Shown one piece after another: positions 6,559 through 13,505 of a DNA stretch of 17,392 nucleotides; the first letter of the stretch is position 1, and every line of letters starts with the position of its first letter. The DNA is taken from positions 1 through 17,392 of the forward strand of contig JAQCHR010000021.1 in the NCBI GenBank assembly GCA_027619655.1, read 5' to 3'. This DNA comes from Pseudomonadota bacterium (lineage in GTDB: Bacteria > Pseudomonadota > Alphaproteobacteria > UBA8366 > GCA-2717185). Below the pieces are notes generated by a model that searched no databases, had not been told where the DNA came from, and worked only from the letters and a program-made list of their open reading frames with translations. The position numbers and the translations under genes were made by a program.

Positions 6559-7248
6559 TTGTCAGGGGAGCCCCAACGGGTTATGTGGGCCGTTTTACCA
6601 GCCAAGAATTTCACCGATGCGAAGCAGCGGCTCGGGGGCGTCCTGAATGCCGGAGAACGGACAGCCCTGTTTGCGGCGATGTTCGAGGATGTCCTGTCGA
6701 CCCTGGTCCGCGTACCGGGACTGGATGGCGTGCTGGTCGTTACCCGTGACCCTTCGGCAGCCGCCATCGCGGCGCGGCATGGCGCGGAAGTCCTGGAGGA
6801 GCCGGAAGACCGCGGCTAGACGGTCGCCGTGCAGGCCGCGGCTGACTGGCTGTCGGCACAGGGCGTGGGTGGCATGGTTGCCGTCCCTGGCGATGTGCCA
6901 CTGGTACCGGTGACGGAACTGGAGCAGGTTCTGTCGGCGCATGGTGCGGCGCCGGCAATGACCATCGTGCCGGCGCAGGATGAGCGCGGCTCGAACTGCA
7001 TCGCCTGTTCGCCGCCGGGGCTGATCTCCTTTCGCTTTGGCAATGACAGTTTCAAACCGCATCTGCAGGAGGCTGCGGACCGGGGCGTTGTCCCAAAGAT
7101 TCTGCCGCTTCCGGGCCTGGGGCTGGATATCGACCGGCCGGATGACCTGGCGGCACTGATGGCGGCGCCCGGTGAAACCCGCGCGCAGTGCTGGTTGCGG
7201 GACAACGGCATTGCCGAACGGCTCAGGGCGGGAGATTCCGCAGCATGA
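6559..7248 (+). pseudogene. cofC: 2-phospho-L-lactate guanylyltransferase, interrupted by one in-frame TAG
   Basis: CofC (FbiD) activates a three-carbon phosphoacid (2-phospholactate, PEP or 3-phosphoglycerate) with GTP to make the donor used by CofD. The frame spans 229 codons, normal for the family, but codon 87 (6817-6819) is TAG. Both sides stay in the same frame and look like CofC: VMWAVLPAKNFTDAKQRL before it, and VAVPGDVPLVP with the metal-binding GD at residues 111-112, DERGSNCIACSPP, FRFGNDSFKPHL and GLDIDRPDDL after it. The stop falls in EEPEDRG*TVAVQAAA, at the place of the family's conserved G-x-N/T-x-A loop near the active site. There is no other damage. Possible explanations are a sequencing error, a recent one-base nonsense change (for example from CAG), suppression or readthrough, or two separate chains. 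Reinitiation at GTG 6829 has no good ribosome binding site. Its TGA overlaps the fbiC ATG. Confidence 0.85.
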
Positions 7249-9653
7249 TCGACAGGCAAACCGCTCTGGCACTGGCGCAGGATAGCGACACGGACGCATT
7301 GATGGCGCGGGCCTCGTTCATGCGTGACGCGACCTATGCCGGTACGGTCAGTTATTCGCGCAAGGTATTCATTCCGTTGACACAATTGTGCCGCGACGTC
7401 TGCCACTACTGCACGTTCGCGCATCCGCCGCGCCGTGGGCAGCGCGCCTACATGACGCATGAAGAAATTCTAGCGGTTGCGCGCGCCGGCGCTGCCGCCG
7501 GTTGCAAGGAAGCCCTGTTCACGCTGGGTGACAAGCCGGAGCTGCGCTACCGCGTCGCCCGCGATGAACTTGCATCGCTGGGTCACGAGTCAACGCTTTC
7601 CTATCTGGCCGAGGTCTGCGACCTGGTATTTCGCGAGACCGGCATGCTGCCCCATGTGAATGCGGGTGTCATGGGGGCCGAAGACATGGCGATGCTGCGC
7701 GGTGTATCCGTCAGCCAGGGGCTGATGCTGGAATCGATATCGCCGCGGCTGCTGGAGAAGGGGGGGCCGCATTATGGCTCCCCCGACAAGGATCCCGCGA
7801 TCCGCCTGGAAACTATCAGGATTGCCGGCAAACTTGGCGTACCGTTCACGACCGGCATTCTGATCGGGATAGGCGAAACGCGGGTCGAGCGGATTGAATC
7901 GCTGCTGGCCCTGCGCGACCTGCATGTCGAATACGGCCATATCCAGGAAGTTATCGTCCAGAATTTCCGGGCGAAGGCCGGCACGAAGATGTCGGACTCA
8001 CCCGAGCCATCGACCGAGGAATTGCTCTGGACCATCGCCATGGCGCGGCTGCTCTTCGCGCCTGACGTAACGATCCAGGCGCCGCCCAATCTAAGCCCTG
8101 GCATGCTGGACCGCCTGATCGCTGCCGGGCTGAATGACTGGGGCGGCGTGTCCCCGGTGACCCCCGACCATGTCAATCCGGAAGCGCCATGGCCGCATCT
8201 GGACGAACTGGCGCGGCAGACGGCCACCGCCGGCAAGACGCTTGTCGAGCGCCTGGCGATTTACCCGGATTATGCCCTGAACGGCGAAAAATGGCTCGAC
8301 AAGGCGTTTCGGACTCCGGTTCTTCGCCTCGTCGATGGTGACGGCCTGCCACGAACGGATAGCTGGATGACCGGAACGCCGTCCACGCCGCCGCCGCTAT
8401 GGGCGGGTTCGCTGGCGGCGGTAAGTCCCGGGTTCACCGATATCATTGCGAAGGCGCGGGATGGCGGGGACCTTTCCGAAGCCGATGTCACGCGACTGTT
8501 TCGCGCGCGCGGCGGCGAGGTCGCGGCGGTATGCGAAGCCGCGGATGACCTGCGCCGTGCGATGAACGGCGATACCGTCAGCTATGTCGTGACGCGCAAT
8601 ATCAACTACACCAATGTCTGTTATTTCAAGTGCCAGTTCTGCGCCTTTTCGAAAGGCAAGATGAGCGAGAACCTGCGCGGACAGCCATACGACCTGGATA
8701 TGGACGAAATCATCCGCCGCGTTGTCGAAGCCTGGGAGCGGGGCGCGACGGAAGTCTGCATGCAAGGTGGTATTCATCCGGAATATACCGGCGAGACCTA
8801 TCTGGAAATCTGCCGCGCCGTTAAGGCCGCCGTCCCGGGCATGCATGTCCACGCCTATTCCCCGCTGGAAGTCTGGCAGGGCGCGAAGACGCTGGGAATT
8901 GACACAGCCGACTTCCTGTCCCGCTTGCGCGATGCGGGCCTTGGGTCGCTGCCGGGTACCGCAGCGGAAGTCCTGGACGATGAAGTCCGCGTAATCCTGT
9001 GCCCGGACAAGGTCAATACGGCGCAATGGTTCGAAGTGATGGAGGCCGCCCATAACGCCGGGCTGCGTACGACCTCGACCATCATGTACGGGCATGTCGA
9101 GCGGCCGGTGCACTGGGCGCGGCATCTGCTGCGGTTACGCAACCTGCAGAAGAAGACAGGCGGGTTCACGGAATTCGTACCGCTGCCCTTTGTTGCCGAG
9201 GAAGCGCCGATTTACCTGAAAGGGAATGCCCGGCGCGGACCGACATTCCGGGAAGCCGTGTTGATGCATGCGGTGGCGCGGCTGGCGCTGCACCCGCATA
9301 TCACCAATATCCAGACTTCCTGGGTGAAAATGGGCCCGGAAGGCGTGAAGGCCTGCCTGAATGCCGGGGCGAACGACCTGGGCGGCACGCTGATGAACGA
9401 AACGATCACCCGTGCGGCCGGTGCCTCCCATGGCCAGGAAATGCCGCCGGAAAAGATGGAGGCCATGATCCGCGATATCGGCCGCGTACCGGTCCAGCGA
9501 ACGACATTTTATGGCGTACCGCCGGAAGACCAGGTCCGGATATCCTTTGGCGCAGCGCCGCTGGGCGAGGTCGTCAACACACCGGCTCGCCGCTATGAGC
9601 GGGATGTGAAGCCCTTACTATACCGGACCGGCCTGGTTGGCGCGGCAGAGTAA
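7245..9653 (+). CDS. fbiC: Bifunctional FO synthase (CofG-CofH fusion)
   Basis: FbiC makes 7,8-didemethyl-8-hydroxy-5-deazariboflavin (FO), the F420 chromophore, from tyrosine and 5-amino-6-ribitylamino-uracil using two radical SAM centres. The 802-residue protein is a fusion. The CofG-like half carries CRDVCHYC (Cys49, 53, 56), and the CofH-like half carries CYFKCQFC (Cys459, 463, 466); both are CxxxCxxC cluster motifs binding 4Fe-4S and SAM. Other typical segments are HVNAGVMG, RAKAGTKM and NLSPGML in the first half, and EVCMQGGIHPEYTGETY, HAYSPLEV and TTSTIMYGHVE in the second. Archaea and cyanobacteria usually split the two; fusion is known from actinobacteria and some proteobacteria. The ATG at 7245 overlaps the cofC TGA (ATGA) and has GGAG ten bases upstream; an in-frame start at 7188 lies inside cofC and is not needed. 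It is the last gene of the operon. Confidence 0.97.
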   Translation: MIDRQTALALAQDSDTDALMARASFMRDATYAGTVSYSRKVFIPLTQLCRDVCHYCTFAHPPRRGQRAYMTHEEILAVARAGAAAGCKEALFTLGDKPELRYRVARDELASLGHESTLSYLAEVCDLVFRETGMLPHVNAGVMGAEDMAMLRGVSVSQGLMLESISPRLLEKGGPHYGSPDKDPAIRLETIRIAGKLGVPFTTGILIGIGETRVERIESLLALRDLHVEYGHIQEVIVQNFRAKAGTKMSDSPEPSTEELLWTIAMARLLFAPDVTIQAPPNLSPGMLDRLIAAGLNDWGGVSPVTPDHVNPEAPWPHLDELARQTATAGKTLVERLAIYPDYALNGEKWLDKAFRTPVLRLVDGDGLPRTDSWMTGTPSTPPPLWAGSLAAVSPGFTDIIAKARDGGDLSEADVTRLFRARGGEVAAVCEAADDLRRAMNGDTVSYVVTRNINYTNVCYFKCQFCAFSKGKMSENLRGQPYDLDMDEIIRRVVEAWERGATEVCMQGGIHPEYTGETYLEICRAVKAAVPGMHVHAYSPLEVWQGAKTLGIDTADFLSRLRDAGLGSLPGTAAEVLDDEVRVILCPDKVNTAQWFEVMEAAHNAGLRTTSTIMYGHVERPVHWARHLLRLRNLQKKTGGFTEFVPLPFVAEEAPIYLKGNARRGPTFREAVLMHAVARLALHPHITNIQTSWVKMGPEGVKACLNAGANDLGGTLMNETITRAAGASHGQEMPPEKMEAMIRDIGRVPVQRTTFYGVPPEDQVRISFGAAPLGEVVNTPARRYERDVKPLLYRTGLVGAAE

Positions 9654-9673
9654 CCCGTTAAATTCATAGAAGA

Positions 9674-10249
9674 CTACCGGCAGGGATGGGCGGCGTCATC
9701 GGGATTGCAGACGGTGACGGCATCCAGAAACGCGATCCATTCCTTCAGTAAATCATCGGGGAGCGGCAATTCCTTGAGGTCAAACGGCGCGCCGCGCCAG
9801 GCCTGCTGGACGTAATAGAAGTTTTCGGCGCCGGAATAGACCCGGACCATGGCGACTGATCCCTTGTCATTTTCCGCATTGTAGCTGCAGGCCAGCGTGA
9901 TCCGCGCTGATGGGTAACCGTTGTGGTTGCCGGTGACCAGGTCCCGGGCATCGAACTGGGGACAGCCGCCGATTTTCCGCCCCTGCATCTGCGCCATATA
10001 TTCGGCCGCATCCATTTTCATGCCCTTGAAAACCTGGACGATTATCTTGCGGGTCCAGGTTTCTTCCGTTTCGGTCTGCGGAATGAAATGCCCGATTGCG
10101 TGCGAATTGCCATCGCGGCTGACGGTCTGCAGGAAATCCTTCGGGACCGGGACATCGAATTTCTCGCCGGCCCATAACGGGCCGGATGTCACGATGCCGG
10201 AAAACACCAGAAAACCGGCAAGACTGACCAGGCCGCCACCGTACCGCAT
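9674..10249 (-). CDS. Exported protein of unknown function with four cysteines
   Basis: I do not recognise a family for this 191-residue protein. It has a likely Sec signal peptide (MRYGGGLVSLAGFLVFSGIVTSGPLWAGE, cleavage probably after about residue 27), so it should act in the periplasm. The mature part is mixed alpha/beta in look, with four cysteines: GGCPQF, LACSYN and CNPDDAAHPC. These could form two disulfides. No lipobox or membrane anchor is seen. It lies three bases downstream of an LLM oxidoreductase on the same strand and is probably co-transcribed with it. It converges on fbiC with 20 bases between stops and no clear terminator. Its own stop is TAG. Confidence 0.8.
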   Translation of the reverse strand: MRYGGGLVSLAGFLVFSGIVTSGPLWAGEKFDVPVPKDFLQTVSRDGNSHAIGHFIPQTETEETWTRKIIVQVFKGMKMDAAEYMAQMQGRKIGGCPQFDARDLVTGNHNGYPSARITLACSYNAENDKGSVAMVRVYSGAENFYYVQQAWRGAPFDLKELPLPDDLLKEWIAFLDAVTVCNPDDAAHPCR

Positions 10250-10252
10250 CGA

Positions 10253-11287
10253 TTACAGCCCCTGTTCGACCAGTGGCCGCACTTCCTCCGCAAAGCGGGT
10301 CATGGATTCAAGCACCAGGCTGTGCGGAATGCCGACCCAGTGGAATTGCAGGACCAGGTGATTGATCCCGCACATCCGGTTTTGCGCGATGATCTGTTCG
10401 GCGATTTCCTCCGGCGAACCGAGCATGAACCGGTCCTCCAGAAGTTCGTCATAGTCGAGGGCCAGGTTGTCGTCGCCTTTCGGCATGACCTTGTCCTGCC
10501 CCCACTGGTGATAGATCTTGTATTTTTCCTCCAGGAACGGCTTGGCGGTGTTGATGGCTTCCTCGCGGGAATTGGCGACAAATATTTCCCGTGCGATCGG
10601 CACTTCCGTTGGAAACGGTTTGTTCAGCCTGTCCAGCGCCCGCTTGTACACCTCCGTCTGGCGCTGGATGGTCTCCATGCGCTGATGGGGATTCATGAAC
10701 CAGACGTCCGCCAGTTCGGCCGCGCGTTCGATCGCGACATCCGCATTGGCGCCCATCCAGATCGCCGGTGTCGGCTTCTGCAACGGTTTCATCGAAAGCG
10801 TCGCATCGACCAGTTCGAAATGCGAGCCTTTCATGGAGACGTGGTCTTCGGTCCACAGGCGTTTGACCGCCTGCAGGTTCTCAATGAACCGCGGCACACG
10901 ATCCTTCTGCGTTGTGCCGAAGCCCTTGAACTCGACCTCGCGGTAGCCGAGTCCGCAGCCGAATATCAGCTTGCCGCCGGACATGACATCGATCGATGCC
11001 AGTTGTTCCGCCAGGTCGAGCGGTTTCTGCAGCGATAACAGGACGATCCCTGTCAGCAGGCGCAGGCTGGGCGCTTCGGTCATGATCCGGGACAGAAACG
11101 GCAGTTGCTGGAATTCCTGCAAGGGATATCCCGCGAAATGCGAGTTCTTCATCAGCGAATCAAATCCGAGTTTTTCGGCCAGCCGGGCCTGCTCGACATG
11201 TTCCTGGAACCCTTGCTGCATATCGAATCCGGCCGCGTATTGCGTGCGCATGCCGATGCCGTACTGCATTTTCCTGGTCATCTTCAT
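10253..11287 (-). CDS. LLM class flavin/F420-dependent oxidoreductase (tandem paralogue 1)
   Basis: A 344-residue member of the bacterial luciferase-like (LLM) superfamily, TIM-barrel enzymes that use FMN or F420. Family features include HVEQARLAEKLGFDSLMKNSHFAG near the N-terminus, LRLLTGIVLLSLQKPLDLAEQLASIDVMSGGKLIFGCGLGYREVEFKGFG in the middle, PTPAIWMGANADVAIERAAELADVW, and the late LGSPEEIAEQIIAQNRMCGINHLVLQF. The middle segment matches the nitrilotriacetate monooxygenase/F420-reductase type. It is clearly paralogous to the next gene upstream (compare GTTQKDRVPRF with GTTQKERVARF and WGQDKVMPKGDDNL with WGQDKAMPKGDDNL). Use of F420 is likely given the adjacent operon but cannot be proved from motifs. 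The start at 11287 has AGAGG four bases upstream; ATG 11281 is equally possible. Confidence 0.9.
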   Translation of the reverse strand: MKMTRKMQYGIGMRTQYAAGFDMQQGFQEHVEQARLAEKLGFDSLMKNSHFAGYPLQEFQQLPFLSRIMTEAPSLRLLTGIVLLSLQKPLDLAEQLASIDVMSGGKLIFGCGLGYREVEFKGFGTTQKDRVPRFIENLQAVKRLWTEDHVSMKGSHFELVDATLSMKPLQKPTPAIWMGANADVAIERAAELADVWFMNPHQRMETIQRQTEVYKRALDRLNKPFPTEVPIAREIFVANSREEAINTAKPFLEEKYKIYHQWGQDKVMPKGDDNLALDYDELLEDRFMLGSPEEIAEQIIAQNRMCGINHLVLQFHWVGIPHSLVLESMTRFAEEVRPLVEQGL

Positions 11288-11316
11288 TTAACCTCTTGAA
11301 TTCACGTTCACTTGTC

Positions 11317-12342
11317 TCAAATGGCCTGCGCCACGCGCGGGAACACTTCCTCTGCCAGCATCTGCATCGAATCGATCGTTGCCGTCAGCGGCGTGCCGGG
11401 CCATTGCATGCTGGCAATAATATGATTGGCGCCGGTACGACGGTGCAGATCCACCACCTGGTCAGTGACTTCGTCGGGCGAACCGATCAGGAAACGGTCA
11501 CGCGCCAGTTCGTCGAATTCGAGCCCCAGATTGTCGTCGCCCTTGGGCATCGCCTTGTCCTGTCCCCATTCGTGGTACACCTTGTACTTGACCGCCAGGG
11601 TTTCACCGCACAGGCGCAATGCCTCTTCGCGCGTTTTGGCGACGAAAACCTCGCGCCGGATCGGGAATTCCTCCGGCATCGGCTTGTTGTATTCCTCCAG
11701 CGCCGCCTTGTAGACATCGACCTGCCGCGCGATGGTGTCGATCCGGTTATGCGGGTTCATGTACCAGCAATCGCCGATTTTCGCGGCGCGCCGTATGGCC
11801 GGATCCGCATTGGCGCCGACCCAGATCGGCGGATTCGGCTTCTGTACGGGTTTCAGGGAGACCGAAGCGTTTTCCAGTTCGAAATGCGACCCCTTCATGT
11901 TGACGTTGTTTTCCGTCCACAACCGCTTGATCGCGATCAGGTTTTCCTCGAACCGGGCGACACGTTCCTTCTGGGTCGTGCCGAACGCCTTGAACTCGAC
12001 CTCGCGATAGCCCAGCGCGATGCCGAAAATCAGCCGGCCGCCGGAAATAACGTCGATGGAGGCAAGCTGTTCTGCGATATCCAGCGGTTTGTGCAGGGAA
12101 AGCAGCACGATTCCCGCATTAAGCCGCACATTCGGCGCTTCGCGCGCCAATGCGGCCAGGAACGGGATCTGCTGAACATCCTGCAGCGGATATCCGGCGT
12201 AATGCGACCCCTTCGTCACACAGGAAAAGCCGAGCCTGTCGGCCAACTTGGCCTGCAGCATCAGTTCGTTGAATCGCTGCGTCATGTCGTCTTCCTGCGG
12301 GAACTGGCCGCGCAGCATGAGACCGAACTGGATTGCCGTCAT
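11317..12342 (-). CDS. LLM class flavin/F420-dependent oxidoreductase (tandem paralogue 2)
   Basis: This 341-residue LLM superfamily enzyme is a paralogue of the gene immediately downstream and has the same order of motifs: KLADRLGFSCVTKGSHYAGYPLQD, VRLNAGIVLLSLHKPLDIAEQLASIDVISGGRLIFGIALGYREVEFKAFG, PPIWVGANADPAIRRAAKIGDCWYMNPH and IGSPDEVTDQVVDLHRRTGANHI. The start at 12342 (MTAIQFG) is chosen because GAGGAGAG, the complement of 12351-12358, lies eight bases before it; starts further up overlap this site. Only 29 bases separate it from the next LLM gene, so the two and the exported protein probably form one transcript. It is likely to use FMN or F420; the substrate is unknown. The two copies are diverged enough to suggest different substrates or a heteromeric pair rather than a recent duplication. 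Confidence 0.9.
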   Translation of the reverse strand: MTAIQFGLMLRGQFPQEDDMTQRFNELMLQAKLADRLGFSCVTKGSHYAGYPLQDVQQIPFLAALAREAPNVRLNAGIVLLSLHKPLDIAEQLASIDVISGGRLIFGIALGYREVEFKAFGTTQKERVARFEENLIAIKRLWTENNVNMKGSHFELENASVSLKPVQKPNPPIWVGANADPAIRRAAKIGDCWYMNPHNRIDTIARQVDVYKAALEEYNKPMPEEFPIRREVFVAKTREEALRLCGETLAVKYKVYHEWGQDKAMPKGDDNLGLEFDELARDRFLIGSPDEVTDQVVDLHRRTGANHIIASMQWPGTPLTATIDSMQMLAEEVFPRVAQAI

Positions 12343-12455
12343 TACGTGTACTCTCCTCATCATGGATATTTGCCGGTAAGTTAGCCCGCAGATGCGCCGC
12401 TGTCACACCCGACGCATCGCGTTTTGTCGAATAAAGTCCCTGAAAGGAATATCTT
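12343..12455. promoter_or_regulatory. Divergent promoter region between LLM genes, with an inverted repeat at 12391-12418
   Basis: This 113-base gap separates the minus-strand LLM pair from the plus-strand LLM gene. It contains the two ribosome binding sites and GATGCG (12391-12396) with its exact complement CGCATC (12413-12418), 16 bases apart. The spacing would put the two arms on about the same face of the helix, as in many operators. No clear -35/-10 pair was found. Confidence 0.4.
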
Positions 12456-13502
12456 ATGCGTGTCGCTACAACGGTGCCCAAGAATAACCTGCAACTGGTG
12501 CCCGATGCGGCGCGGCATGTCGAATCATCGGGCTTCGATTCGATCCGCATGATGGAAAATTCCAATAACCCCTTCCTCTCGCTTGCCGTGGCGGCGACGA
12601 TGACCGAACGGGTCGAACTGATGACCGGGATCGCCATCGCCTTCGCCCGCACGCCGATGGCGGTGGCCGGCATGTCGCACGACCTGCAACTGGCATCGGG
12701 CGGGCGTTTCAAGCTGGGTCTTGGCACCCAGGTCAAGGGGCACAATGAACGCCGTTTCAGCGTCCCCTGGACGCCGCCCGCGCCGCGCATGCGCGAATAT
12801 ATCGAGGTATTGCGCGCGATCTGGCGCTGCTGGGAGAAGGGGACGGCGGCCGATTACGCCGGCGAACATTACCGGTTTTCCCTGATGATGCCGCATTTCG
12901 TGCCCGAGGTCACGAATTTGCCGATGGTGCCAGTCACCATTGCCGCTGTCGGTCCGGCGATGCTGCGGCTGGCGGGGTCGCATTGCGACGGGGTGCAACT
13001 GCATCCGTTCTGCACGCGAAAATATGTCGAGGAGGCCGTGTTGCCGAAGCTGGCGGAGGGCTGGGCGAAAAGCAGCCTCCCGCGCGAGAATTTCGAAATT
13101 TCCGGCGGTGGGTTCGTGGTCACCGGACCCGATGAGGAAACCGTTGCAAAAATCTTCGAATATGTCCGGTTCCGCGTCGCCTTCTACGGGTCGACCCGAG
13201 CCTACTGGCCGGTCTTCGAACTGCACGGACTGCATGACCTGGGCCAGAAACTGAACGCAATGGTCCGGGCCGAGCAGTGGGACCGGATCGCGCAGGAAAT
13301 TTCCGATGACGTGGTGCACCTGTTTGCAGCGGTCGGCACGCATGACACCATCGCCAAAGCCATTGAGGCACGCTTCGGCGGGTTGAGCGATGCGATGGAC
13401 GCCATACATGCGCCGGACGCCGACCCGTGGCTGACCCCGGATGTCATTCAGGACATCCAGCGCATCCCTTCACTATTCACTGGATTCAATACGCAATGGT
13501 AG
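12456..13502 (+). CDS. LLM class F420-dependent oxidoreductase, MSMEG_2256-like
   Basis: A 348-residue luciferase-like oxidoreductase from a different branch than the tandem pair. The segments LQLASGGRFKLGLGTQVKGHNERRFSVPW, MREYIEVLRAIWRCWEKG and VPVTIAAVGPAMLRLAGSHCDGVQLHPF resemble the group named after mycobacterial MSMEG_2256, which was grouped as F420-dependent largely because it co-occurs with F420 synthesis. The assignment is from recalled motifs. The start has AAAGGA seven bases upstream. It is transcribed away from the other two LLM genes and converges on tctA, with three bases between the stops. It ends at TAG, which shows that TAG works as a normal stop in this genome, relevant to the cofC amber. 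Confidence 0.9.
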   Translation: MRVATTVPKNNLQLVPDAARHVESSGFDSIRMMENSNNPFLSLAVAATMTERVELMTGIAIAFARTPMAVAGMSHDLQLASGGRFKLGLGTQVKGHNERRFSVPWTPPAPRMREYIEVLRAIWRCWEKGTAADYAGEHYRFSLMMPHFVPEVTNLPMVPVTIAAVGPAMLRLAGSHCDGVQLHPFCTRKYVEEAVLPKLAEGWAKSSLPRENFEISGGGFVVTGPDEETVAKIFEYVRFRVAFYGSTRAYWPVFELHGLHDLGQKLNAMVRAEQWDRIAQEISDDVVHLFAAVGTHDTIAKAIEARFGGLSDAMDAIHAPDADPWLTPDVIQDIQRIPSLFTGFNTQW

Positions 13503-13505
13503 CCT

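Noticed and set aside
6817..6819. TAG read as a sense codon throughout the genome (for example pyrrolysine)
   Set aside because: TAG is the natural end of the third LLM gene and of the exported protein here, and no pyl gene is in the window. Local suppression is not excluded, only general recoding.
6829..7248. Second half of cofC as an independent gene starting at GTG 6829
   Set aside because: There is no ribosome binding site at a usable distance (the nearest GGAGGAG is more than 20 bases upstream), and the segment is the exact continuation of the CofC fold in the same frame.
11296..12384. Long plus-strand open frame of about 360 codons opposite the second LLM gene
   Set aside because: It mirrors a clear LLM protein on the minus strand, has no recognisable family motifs or ribosome binding site, and is rich in Arg/His/Gln as typical of antisense frames in GC-rich DNA.
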